Source of the DNA: Ignavibacteriota bacterium | Lineage (GTDB): Bacteria > Bacteroidota > Ignavibacteria > UBA10030 | Assembly: GCA_003142475.1 (NCBI GenBank) | Contig: PLMK01000061.1 | Coordinates: 4,027-39,722, forward strand | Length of the DNA stretch: 35,696 nt | Direction: 5' to 3' | Shown here: positions 24,849 through 33,098 of the stretch, in pieces | Layout of the letters: each line of letters starts with the position of its first letter | Position numbering within the stretch: position 1 is the stretch's first letter | The notes under the pieces: generated by a model | Told to the model about the DNA's origin: nothing | The model's input: the letters and a program-made list of their open reading frames with translations, nothing else | Databases searched by the model: none | Position numbers and translations under genes: made by a program

Positions 24849-26006
24849 TTATTTCATAAGCGTGATTTTTTTAATCTGTCTTTGTCCATTATTCTCAAGA
24901 CAAGAGAAATAAATTCCACTTGAAAGACGCGACGCGTCAAAAGTTACATGCTGTACAACTCCTGCTTTCATGTCGCCATTTGCCAAGGTTGCAACTTCCC
25001 GACCGAGTATGTCGAAAATTCTCAGTACTGTTATGCCATCTTGTGCAAGTGTAAATGAAATAGTCGTTGTCGGATTGAAGGGATTGGGATAATTCTGATT
25101 CAATGTAAACACCTTCGGCACTTCGATCGTCACTTCCGCTTCCTGCGAGTACTTGAAAGCTCCGTCATTATCAATCTGTTTCAAACGATATGCATAGCGA
25201 CCGGATTCTGTAACATTCTCCGAGAAAGAATATGATTGTTTTACGTTGCTTGTTCCATTTCCTTTCACGAATCCAATCTTTGTCCAATTGCTCGCTGTTG
25301 ATTGTTTGTTACTAACAGCTCTCTTCTCGATCTCAAAGCCATAGTTGTTCACTTCTGTGGCAGTAGACCATTCGAGTTGTGCATCGAGACGATTGACCGA
25401 GGCAGTAAATGATGTAAGTTCGACGGGAAGAGCCACATTTGTAATAACAATCGGCGTGCTAAGGGTCTGATTTGTAATAGAGCCCGTACCTGCACCACCT
25501 GAACCATCACCATTTTGATAGGTGTCAAATAAACCAATTTGATTTGTGGCCGGATCAATAGTTATACTCGTCGTAGTAGTGCTGGCAATGTGAAAGGTGA
25601 TAGTTGCCCATGTCACATAACTTGCCGTTAAGTCAGTACCATAAGCATTAACACCACCATCTACTGACGACCCTACTGCACCAACACGTACCACTGTTCC
25701 AGTGTTTGTAATTGTACGCGAATATCCATTCGCCAACGTAATACCTGCGCCTGCGTTCCAAGCACCGGATACATAGGTAAGTTTTGTATTATCATATTGC
25801 AAATCGATGGTTTCCGATCCTAATGTACAGGCAATAGGAAGATTCGTTACCTTGACTTGAACCGCGATTATAAAATTACCTCCTAAAGTATGAGTGTTTG
25901 TATTCACAACCAACTGTTGTTCAATTGTTGTTTGTGAAAATGCGTCAATTTGAAAAACCACAAACACAATTAAACAGAAAAGCAATTTGAAGAATATATT
26001 TTTCAT
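24849..26006 (-). CDS. Cohesin-like protein with T9SS sorting domain
   Basis: This 385-aa secreted protein has a signal peptide (residues 1-25) and a cohesin-like beta domain at about 28-175 (IAVQVKVTNLP, IDLQYDNTKLTYVSG, VTWATITFHI). A middle domain (LTSFTASVNRLDAQLEWSTATEVNNYGFEIEK) is common in T9SS cargo. The C-terminal type A sorting domain runs from about 300 (LNQNYPNPFNPTTTISF...FDILGREVATL...GIYF). The sorting domain directs export and surface attachment. AGGAG stands 9 bases before the ATG. It is 72 bases downstream of a gene encoding a dockerin-like domain, suggesting that the two bind. The cohesin call rests on pattern, not alignment. Confidence 0.75.
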   Translation of the reverse strand: MKNIFFKLLFCLIVFVVFQIDAFSQTTIEQQLVVNTNTHTLGGNFIIAVQVKVTNLPIACTLGSETIDLQYDNTKLTYVSGAWNAGAGITLANGYSRTITNTGTVVRVGAVGSSVDGGVNAYGTDLTASYVTWATITFHIASTTTTSITIDPATNQIGLFDTYQNGDGSGGAGTGSITNQTLSTPIVITNVALPVELTSFTASVNRLDAQLEWSTATEVNNYGFEIEKRAVSNKQSTASNWTKIGFVKGNGTSNVKQSYSFSENVTESGRYAYRLKQIDNDGAFKYSQEAEVTIEVPKVFTLNQNYPNPFNPTTTISFTLAQDGITVLRIFDILGREVATLANGDMKAGVVQHVTFDASRLSSGIYFSCLENNGQRQIKKITLMK

Positions 26007-26078
26007 ATTTGAATTCTCCTAGATAAATGCAGTAGTTAAACTTTAAATTAAAGGTTCTTTCATAATCTGTTATATAAA

Positions 26079-27884
26079 TTAAGGTACCTTTGTTGATAGG
26101 ACAGCAACGAAATTCGGATTAAATATGTTAAAATCAGTACCATCAACATGCCCGCTCAAATCAAAATCTGATCGTTCATTATATCCTGATGCGACCGCAA
26201 CAAACCTTGGATTATAAACATTAAAATCCGTGCCATTAATATAGCCATCTGCATTTGCATCTCCACCTATCAGCCCATATATCCCTGTAGCTAACAACTT
26301 CATTGGGTTTATTCCATATGCTTGAGCTTGAGCCGTTGTGAAATCATATGCAGAAGCATTAGGCAAGGCCACTGCTGCTGCGCTCATGATTGCAAGATGA
26401 TTTCGGTGTTTCACCACAATAAAATAATTTCCTGCTGTTGCAGTACTGAACACTATGCTTGGGAAACCATCAATATCAAGTAATGTCCCATCGTTCTTCA
26501 GCAATGCCGCACGCCTATCAACTGCTGCACCGGTTGCAGTTAATCGCAACTCAATAAGCACCCAGTCAGTAATACTGTTGGTTGTAAAGACAGCTGTACT
26601 ACCAACCGCCTCTGTACCACTATAGCTAAATGGTGCTGCTGTATATGGCTGGCCAAGGGGAATATACCCTGCCGTCGCAAGAGCTATGGTCATTGCACTC
26701 CCACTGTACGGTCCTTGCAGAAATACTTTTGCATTTACAGTCAGTCCGAATGCCCTGAAACTTACCAATCCCAGAGCAGGGTCATCAGTCTTGTGATAGA
26801 TCAACTGTTCGATCTGCGCTAAAGTCGTTGCACCCGAAAATGTATTATTGCTCGTTGCATTAATGGGTTGGTTAGAATAATATGACGCACCAGGCATCGT
26901 TCCACTGGCTAGCGTAATTGCCGGACTTGTGCTATTATTGTAGCCCATGAACGTGCTGTTTTTAACCGTTGTGTTAGTTGGTGAGTTAGCACCAGAATTG
27001 TCGGTTCCAAGAGCAACCAATCCACCTCCGACTACAGTTGTTCTGCTAAAGGTGGCGCTCATTGTTGTCGCAGTCGCGCCTCCATAAATAAGTACTCCTG
27101 CTCCGGCTGATGATGTACCTGATGTACTTCCATTATCCTGCAAGGTCACAGTTCCAGTTGCGCCTATAGTTGTATTGCTAAGAGTGCTTCCAGATTCGCA
27201 GTAGAGATATATACCTGCAGTTGTGTTACTGCTTGCATTAACCGAACCGAAGATCGAGATTCCGCTTGTTGTCGCACCGGATTCGGCATAAATTATGATA
27301 CCACCACCGGAACTAGGATCACCTGCAACACCGTTGCCTGTGAAGGTGCCGCCGTTCACCTGAACATTAGTTGAACCATTACCAATCTCCAAACCGTGAC
27401 GCGCGTTGTTCGTTGCGGTGACATTCGTAAGATTGACTGTGCCGGTGACATTCACTAAGCTAATTCCTGAGTAGTTTGCGCCTGTGCCATTATGATCTAC
27501 CGTTACGTTGCTCATATATAAACCTATAACATTGTACGCAAAAATACCTTGTGCTGGAGCATTCGCAACCTTCAAATTCTGCAAGTCTACATTACCTGCA
27601 CTTTCTGCGATGTAGATGCCGACACCGGAAAGAGGAGTAATGATAGGTGTGCCGTTGATGCCATATATCCTTACACCCTTGGTCACTGTGATGGCTTCAT
27701 TGGCTGAATACGTGGAAGCGTCGACAGTGATGTAATCGCCGTTTAGAGTTGCCGAATTATCGATGGCTGCTTGAATGGTGGAATATGGTCCGGATCCCCC
27801 ATGAACCGTGTTCACAACCTGGCCAATAGCAATAGATAACGTCAGGATATTGAGAAGAAAGAAAATAGTATATGTTTTTTTCAT
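26079..27884 (-). CDS. Secreted beta-helix protein with C-terminal dockerin-like domain
   Basis: This 601-aa protein has a signal peptide (residues 1-21) and a right-handed parallel beta-helix at about 30-330, built from repeated V-x-L-x-N-V-T/G-I-x-I rungs and starting STIQAAIDNS, as in pectate-lyase-like proteins. A beta-rich middle domain (about 360-520) follows. The C-terminus (about 541-595) has two calcium-loop repeats, D-A-N-A-D-G-Y-I-N-G-T-D and D-L-S-G-H-V-D-G-T-D, each followed by F-N-x-[FY]-N-P-x-F-V-A-V: a dockerin-like pair. There is no T9SS sorting domain, unlike its neighbours. AAGGGG precedes the ATG by about 7 bases. No catalytic residues for a lyase are evident, so an enzymatic role is unproven. 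Confidence 0.8.
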   Translation of the reverse strand: MKKTYTIFFLLNILTLSIAIGQVVNTVHGGSGPYSTIQAAIDNSATLNGDYITVDASTYSANEAITVTKGVRIYGINGTPIITPLSGVGIYIAESAGNVDLQNLKVANAPAQGIFAYNVIGLYMSNVTVDHNGTGANYSGISLVNVTGTVNLTNVTATNNARHGLEIGNGSTNVQVNGGTFTGNGVAGDPSSGGGIIIYAESGATTSGISIFGSVNASSNTTAGIYLYCESGSTLSNTTIGATGTVTLQDNGSTSGTSSAGAGVLIYGGATATTMSATFSRTTVVGGGLVALGTDNSGANSPTNTTVKNSTFMGYNNSTSPAITLASGTMPGASYYSNQPINATSNNTFSGATTLAQIEQLIYHKTDDPALGLVSFRAFGLTVNAKVFLQGPYSGSAMTIALATAGYIPLGQPYTAAPFSYSGTEAVGSTAVFTTNSITDWVLIELRLTATGAAVDRRAALLKNDGTLLDIDGFPSIVFSTATAGNYFIVVKHRNHLAIMSAAAVALPNASAYDFTTAQAQAYGINPMKLLATGIYGLIGGDANADGYINGTDFNVYNPRFVAVASGYNERSDFDLSGHVDGTDFNIFNPNFVAVLSTKVP

Positions 27885-28063
27885 TTGTCGCCCCTTATAA
27901 GGGAAGTGAATAAATAATAAGTGTTTTAATTTTCATTAAACATTATGAAAAGAACAGTTAAAAATTAAGATCAATAGGCTCCCATACGAAACTTCCTTGA
28001 TCAGAGGTAATGTACATCCAGCATACACATCCTTAATGAATTATTTAGGAATGCATTAATTAG

Positions 28064-28111
28064 AACATACACCCTCTACTCCTAGATTATAACATATAGC
28101 TTCTACTCCTA
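28064..28111 (-). repeat. Two direct repeats upstream of the dockerin gene
   Basis: On the minus strand TAGGAGTAGA, five variable bases and TATGTT-like ends occur twice (28111-28091 and 28084-28064). They are 18 of 21 identical and separated by ATAATC. A 27-base period puts them on roughly the same helix face 2.5 turns apart. They lie 180-227 bases before the dockerin gene start and could be an operator. The rest of 27885-28225 is AT-rich without a gene. Confidence 0.4.
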
Positions 28112-28225
28112 AAATGCAATGTTTTTTTTCCAAAAATAGGGAATTTTAATGTTTATGCGATAGAAATCACACCCGAAAATCCATCATCTAAAATGAAAAA
28201 TTCAAAAACTCGGCAAACATCTAAA

Positions 28226-30745
28226 TCATTTCAAGAGCAACATTCTCTTTGTCTGAAGAAAACGTCTACTTGGTTTTTCTAATGATATCGCTTCAATTCT
28301 ATAGAAGTACATTCCACTTGCTACGATTGCATTCCAAACCACTGATTGATGCCCTGCCTGTTGTTCAGAATTGATCAGCTCTTTCACGACTTGACCCAGC
28401 ATATTATAAATAATAAGCCGTACAGTGCTTCGTACCGGTAAGCCATATTGGATGATTGTTGATGGATTGAAAGGGTTTGGGTAATTTTGGGACAGCGAAT
28501 AGGCTTTCGGTATTTCGCTCCCGTACTGCATCACTCCTGTCGTCGTTCCGTTTCCGCTTAATGGCACAATAAATGGAAATGCAGACGAGTTATTGGCAAT
28601 AAACATTGTGTCAATATAGGAGCGTGAAGAGTCTGGAGTAAATCTGATTGCTACCTTTATCGAATCACTGCTCCTGACCTGACCAAATGTTAGCATATGT
28701 GTCACATCGAAATACTTCGTTTTTGTCCAGAACGAATCAATTTGCAGAACACTAATCGACGAATTGGTTATCGTGAAGAACAATTGCTGTGTAGAATCTT
28801 TTCGTACATCACCAAATGTGATGGTTCTCGGATTGCATAGAATTGTTGGTACAGGTGATGATCCACTTAAAGATATCTTTATTATTGGTGAGTCCGAGTT
28901 GTTCCGTAGATACAATGTATCCGCATAATTGGCAAAAGCTGTCGGTGTGAATAAGACCACCAATTTCAGCGTGTCTATCCCTACGGTTCCACTGATGCGG
29001 TCCACCGCAAAGGCACTCGTTTTAGTATAGATTGAATCAACAATCAAGGTGTTGATTGAACTATCAATCACCTTAACCGTATCCTTCTTCGTCGTGTTCT
29101 CGGCAACATCGCCATAGGTAATAAATGACTTCAAGGTAGCACAAACTGGATATGGCGAATTCCCATATACTGGTATTCTCAGCGCCGGTGTTGGAGAATT
29201 GTTGTGAAAGACGAGCGTATCACTGAACGATCCAAACTTGTTTGGCGCGAAATGAAGGGATTCGGAAAAAGATTGACCCGCTGGAATTGTCTCAACAATC
29301 GGCTCTGCAGTGAAGACACTTCCAGTTGAAGTAATCGTTGGGATACTGAGTTTGTTTCCGCCTGTATTCTGAATTGTAATCGTCGTATCCTTGTGCAATG
29401 CAAGTTTGACAGGACCAAAATCAATAATTTGAGGTTGTACACTTATGCCGGGCGGCTCAAGTGTAATTCTATTATCGGTTTGGTTCACACGTCCGAGCGC
29501 TATATTATCGAGTTTATCGAAAATTAATGAATCATCGATAGCGGAAAACCCTGAAGCTCCAAGAAAGGTATTGCTGGTTGCGGTGACGTCATTGATATCA
29601 ATATATGTAGGAGACGATGCATCGGCCAATGCGATGGCAGGAGTTAGTTTCGTATACCCTACCTGGAACACACTGTTAACGATTGTAATATTCCGCGGTG
29701 AAGACGATCCAGAGCCATTTCGACCCACGATTATAAATCCAGCCGAATTTGAAATGGTTCCTTTTGAAAAATTGGCAGTGACAGTTACATCCGAAATATT
29801 TCCCCACAATAAGATGCCGGCTCCCTGTGAAGTTCCATTACTGCTGAAAGATACTGTCCCTTCCGCTTGTCCGATGGTCAAGCCATTGATAGAGTCATTA
29901 GAAGAATTGTGTGCATCAATGTACACACCGCACGTAATATTATTACTGCTTGTTAACGGACCATTGAGTGTGATATTCGAAACAATCGCTGACAATGCGA
30001 AGAGAGAGATTCCACCTCCATCGGAAAGATTGGTCGTTCCATTATATTCAAAATCTCCACCATGAACTGTAATATTCGTTGTTCCATTTCGAATATCCAG
30101 ACCATGCGTTTTGTTATGGTTCGCCGTAATATTTGTGAGCGTCGATGTTCCCGTTACATTGCGAAACAGGAAGCCTGATCCAGACGGATTACCGTTGGCA
30201 GATGCAGTACAATTATTAAATGTGAAATTCATTCCCGGTGAAGCATAAAATCCATCCCCCTTACTATTTAGAAAAACACATCCTTCCATCAATAAGCCAT
30301 CCACATTGCTCAGCTGAGCTCCAACACTATCGGCATCACATTTTACATTTGCAAGAGAGAGAGAACTAATGGATCCGATGGATGCTATACCGGCTGAGAG
30401 CGCATGAGCCACTTTCAAGTTAGAGATGCTTACGTTGCTGGCTGCAATGGAGATGCCAACTCCCGATACAGGGGAAATGATCGTCGTCGTGTCGGCACCC
30501 TGGAGCGTCAACGTTTTGTTGATCAATACGGATTCATTATATGTCCCAGCCGCTGCATGAACAATATCGCCTCCGTTCGAATGATTAATTGCATACTGGA
30601 TGGTCCTCCAGGGATTTCCAGAGGTTCCATCTCCAGTTCCATCGTTTCCTGATGTAGCAACATAGTAATTGGTTTGGGCTTGAGCATGAATTCCCAGCAT
30701 GAAGCAGAACAATATCCATATGCTATATTTTATTGTCTTCTCCAT
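28226..30745 (-). CDS. Secreted beta-helix protein with HYDIN-like domains and T9SS signal
   Basis: This 839-aa protein has a signal peptide (ending HAQAQ), then a parallel beta-helix at about residues 25-400 that starts YYVATSGNDGTGDGTSGNPW, the usual entry of this group. Three ASH/HYDIN-like immunoglobulin domains follow (about 420-740: IDFGPVKL, TYGDVAEN, ITFGDVRKD), then a T9SS type A sorting domain (LSQNYPNPFNPSTIIQYGLP...YNMLGQVVKEL...GMYFYRI). The beta-helix is paralogous to the dockerin protein. The ATG at 30745 is preferred because it begins the signal peptide and clears the upstream stop by 7 bases; the frame is open to 30769. It probably forms an extended surface-exposed adhesin or lyase-like protein. 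Confidence 0.82.
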   Translation of the reverse strand: MEKTIKYSIWILFCFMLGIHAQAQTNYYVATSGNDGTGDGTSGNPWRTIQYAINHSNGGDIVHAAAGTYNESVLINKTLTLQGADTTTIISPVSGVGISIAASNVSISNLKVAHALSAGIASIGSISSLSLANVKCDADSVGAQLSNVDGLLMEGCVFLNSKGDGFYASPGMNFTFNNCTASANGNPSGSGFLFRNVTGTSTLTNITANHNKTHGLDIRNGTTNITVHGGDFEYNGTTNLSDGGGISLFALSAIVSNITLNGPLTSSNNITCGVYIDAHNSSNDSINGLTIGQAEGTVSFSSNGTSQGAGILLWGNISDVTVTANFSKGTISNSAGFIIVGRNGSGSSSPRNITIVNSVFQVGYTKLTPAIALADASSPTYIDINDVTATSNTFLGASGFSAIDDSLIFDKLDNIALGRVNQTDNRITLEPPGISVQPQIIDFGPVKLALHKDTTITIQNTGGNKLSIPTITSTGSVFTAEPIVETIPAGQSFSESLHFAPNKFGSFSDTLVFHNNSPTPALRIPVYGNSPYPVCATLKSFITYGDVAENTTKKDTVKVIDSSINTLIVDSIYTKTSAFAVDRISGTVGIDTLKLVVLFTPTAFANYADTLYLRNNSDSPIIKISLSGSSPVPTILCNPRTITFGDVRKDSTQQLFFTITNSSISVLQIDSFWTKTKYFDVTHMLTFGQVRSSDSIKVAIRFTPDSSRSYIDTMFIANNSSAFPFIVPLSGNGTTTGVMQYGSEIPKAYSLSQNYPNPFNPSTIIQYGLPVRSTVRLIIYNMLGQVVKELINSEQQAGHQSVVWNAIVASGMYFYRIEAISLEKPSRRFLQTKRMLLLK

Positions 30746-30752
30746 GAGAGGG

Positions 30753-32876
30753 TTATTTGAGGATAACAAGTTTTTTGGTACTTATGAAAATTGGAGTTTG
30801 ACTTGCATGGAGTGCACGAGCGTAAATCTGATAGAAATAGACACCACTCGGAATATTCTTTGCCTGCCAGAGAAATTCTTGATATCCTGCCTGCATTTCG
30901 CCATGCATAGGAGTGGCAATTTCTCTGCCGAGCATATCAAAGATCACGATGGAAACATCACTTGCCACCGGAATGCTTATACGTATTCTGGTCGAAGGAT
31001 TAAATGGATTGGGAAAATTCTGATCCATCGAAAACTGTGAAGGTATTTCAGATGCAGCAAGAGCCACACTCGCGAGAGAAGATGTACCGTAAACCGGAAT
31101 CGTAACTTTTCCATCAGCAGAATATATTTTGATAGTATCGTGAAAAGTATTCACACCATTGGGAAGGAAGAGTATTTGAACACTTGCGCTATCATAACCG
31201 TTAACAGTGAACGGTAAATTTTGGCCGGTGACAAAAAATTGAAGACCAGAAGTCGTTACAGAATCGATCCGGTTGGAAACAAGCGCTGAATAGAGCTGAA
31301 ATAAAATGCGCGATGTATCGCCTACCGTCGTCATCGGGAACACAATGTTATTCAAAGATGATGTCAGCGTTCCTGCAGGTCTGGCAGTCGGTTGGTTTCT
31401 GAGAATTGTGAGTGTATTCGCTGTGGGATTCACCGTCACTAGATCCATAACACCAAAACGACCGCTCATATCAAGACCCTCAATTCCCTGCGGACCGCCT
31501 GCTATACTAACAGTTTGAGTGTCAGGATAGATGCTTGTGCCTTTATTCAAAAAGATCCTTATAACTTTTGAGTTAAGGTTGGCAACAGATAGATCCGTCA
31601 CGCCATCTGCATTAAAATCATTTCCATAGAGCGAAAGGGTCGTACGTTGATGATTAATGCCCGCATCAAACATTATATTGTGATAGACATCTGATCCGAC
31701 GGTCACTCTTCCTTTCTTGTCATTCAAGAAAATGGATACTTCGTATGATTGGCCATTTGCCACAGCAACATCGGAAAATCCGTCTTTGTCAAAATCAAAA
31801 ATAGCTATACTATTGAGTGCTGTTTCTGAGCCGCCGTATGGAACATTGTATATTGTATCAATGATAAAAACCCCATTAGCATTCTTCAGAATTGTCATAG
31901 TGCTTGCTGATCCATTACATGTGACTGCATCTACTGTCCCATCATTATCGAGATCCCCAAGTGCAATATCGCTGGGGGCAGCTCCCAGAGGAATTGTCTG
32001 TGAATAAAGAAACACACCGGTGCCATCATTTTTCAATATGCTCATCGTGCTGTCGCCGCTGTTGCCAACAATGAGATCGAGCTTTCCATCATTGTTGATA
32101 TCCTCTCCTTTTATTGTCACGGGATTGGCACCCACGGCATAATTTACCGATGATCCAAAAGAACCTTTTCCATCGTTCATGAAAACGCTTACCGTCCCGG
32201 TGCCGCTGTTCGCAACAACAAGATCGACATTCCCATCACCATTGAGATCTCCAACGCAAAGGGCCTTGGGAGAAGTTCCCGATGGATATGAGCGGGGCGA
32301 AAGAAAACTTCCATGCGAGTTGTTCAAGTAAACACTGACACTATTTCCGATAGAATTTGCAACAGCGATATCTGGAAATCCATCACCATTGAAGTCGCCG
32401 GCTGAAATTGCATACGGCCCGCCACTACTCTGAAGAGGTTCTGGTACTGCAACAAACCGACCGCTCCCCAGTTGAGTTTTGATATGATACTTCCAAGAAT
32501 ATCCATGAGCAAGTTGAGTCCCATCTGAGAAATAAATTCCAGCTGTAAGAATTGCTTGAACCTTCTCTCCGAATGCAAATGCCTTCTGTGGCGTAAAGGT
32601 GAGCCGTTGATTATTGTTATCGACGATGATGGAGCCGTGATGTTTCCCGGTAATATTTCCATATACAAGAAATGTATTTTCCGAAACTGAGGAAGGATTT
32701 ATTGTGCTTGCAAATGTCACCACCATTGTTGTCGCAGGAGAAGCACTAACAGAATTTGATATCGGATTGACAGAGAGGACCTGATGCACAGAAGCGTCCG
32801 CTGCAAGCAACTGAGTTTGACTCTCCATGTGAACGAGCATGATTAGACTGAAGAGAATAATATTCTTGAGAGGCAT
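30753..32876 (-). CDS. Seven-bladed FG-GAP propeller protein with T9SS signal
   Basis: This 707-aa secreted protein begins with a signal peptide at the chosen ATG (MPLKNIILFSLIML); the 43 codons of open frame before it lack one. An Ig-like Big_5 domain follows (about 30-125: ATTMVVTFASTINPSSV). Seven propeller repeats then follow, six with calcium motifs such as D-F-N-G-D-G, D-L-N-G-D-G, D-I-N-N-D-G, D-L-D-N-D-G, D-F-D-K-D-G and D-F-N-A-D-G. The seventh (D-M-S-G-R-F-G) is degenerate. A HYDIN-like domain and a T9SS sorting domain (MDQNFPNPFNPSTRI...FDMLGREIATP) complete it. It probably acts in adhesion or binding, like integrin-alpha-type propellers. It is in line with the beta-helix gene. Confidence 0.85.
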   Translation of the reverse strand: MPLKNIILFSLIMLVHMESQTQLLAADASVHQVLSVNPISNSVSASPATTMVVTFASTINPSSVSENTFLVYGNITGKHHGSIIVDNNNQRLTFTPQKAFAFGEKVQAILTAGIYFSDGTQLAHGYSWKYHIKTQLGSGRFVAVPEPLQSSGGPYAISAGDFNGDGFPDIAVANSIGNSVSVYLNNSHGSFLSPRSYPSGTSPKALCVGDLNGDGNVDLVVANSGTGTVSVFMNDGKGSFGSSVNYAVGANPVTIKGEDINNDGKLDLIVGNSGDSTMSILKNDGTGVFLYSQTIPLGAAPSDIALGDLDNDGTVDAVTCNGSASTMTILKNANGVFIIDTIYNVPYGGSETALNSIAIFDFDKDGFSDVAVANGQSYEVSIFLNDKKGRVTVGSDVYHNIMFDAGINHQRTTLSLYGNDFNADGVTDLSVANLNSKVIRIFLNKGTSIYPDTQTVSIAGGPQGIEGLDMSGRFGVMDLVTVNPTANTLTILRNQPTARPAGTLTSSLNNIVFPMTTVGDTSRILFQLYSALVSNRIDSVTTSGLQFFVTGQNLPFTVNGYDSASVQILFLPNGVNTFHDTIKIYSADGKVTIPVYGTSSLASVALAASEIPSQFSMDQNFPNPFNPSTRIRISIPVASDVSIVIFDMLGREIATPMHGEMQAGYQEFLWQAKNIPSGVYFYQIYARALHASQTPIFISTKKLVILK

Positions 32877-33098
32877 TTTGAGAAAACCGGCATTCGAATA
32901 TGCGATGACACTTTTTTCGATTCCTCGTCTACAACATTTCATCATCGAACTACATTCTTTCTTTTTCGCATTTGCATACAATGTACTCATCATCCATAGA
33001 ACCATATGTGACTACAATCAAAAAACTCTCTTCGCCGGCCAAACTCCAAGTGAATATTCTACAGAAGAACAGCTTTTCAAAAAATCATTTCCTCTACC

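Noticed and set aside
28064-28111. Start of a CRISPR array
   Set aside because: Only two imperfect repeats with a 6-base spacer and no cas genes.
29445-30065. 206-codon plus-strand ORF
   Set aside because: It is antisense to the repetitive beta-helix gene, has no ribosome binding site or recognisable domain, and reflects codon bias of the real gene.
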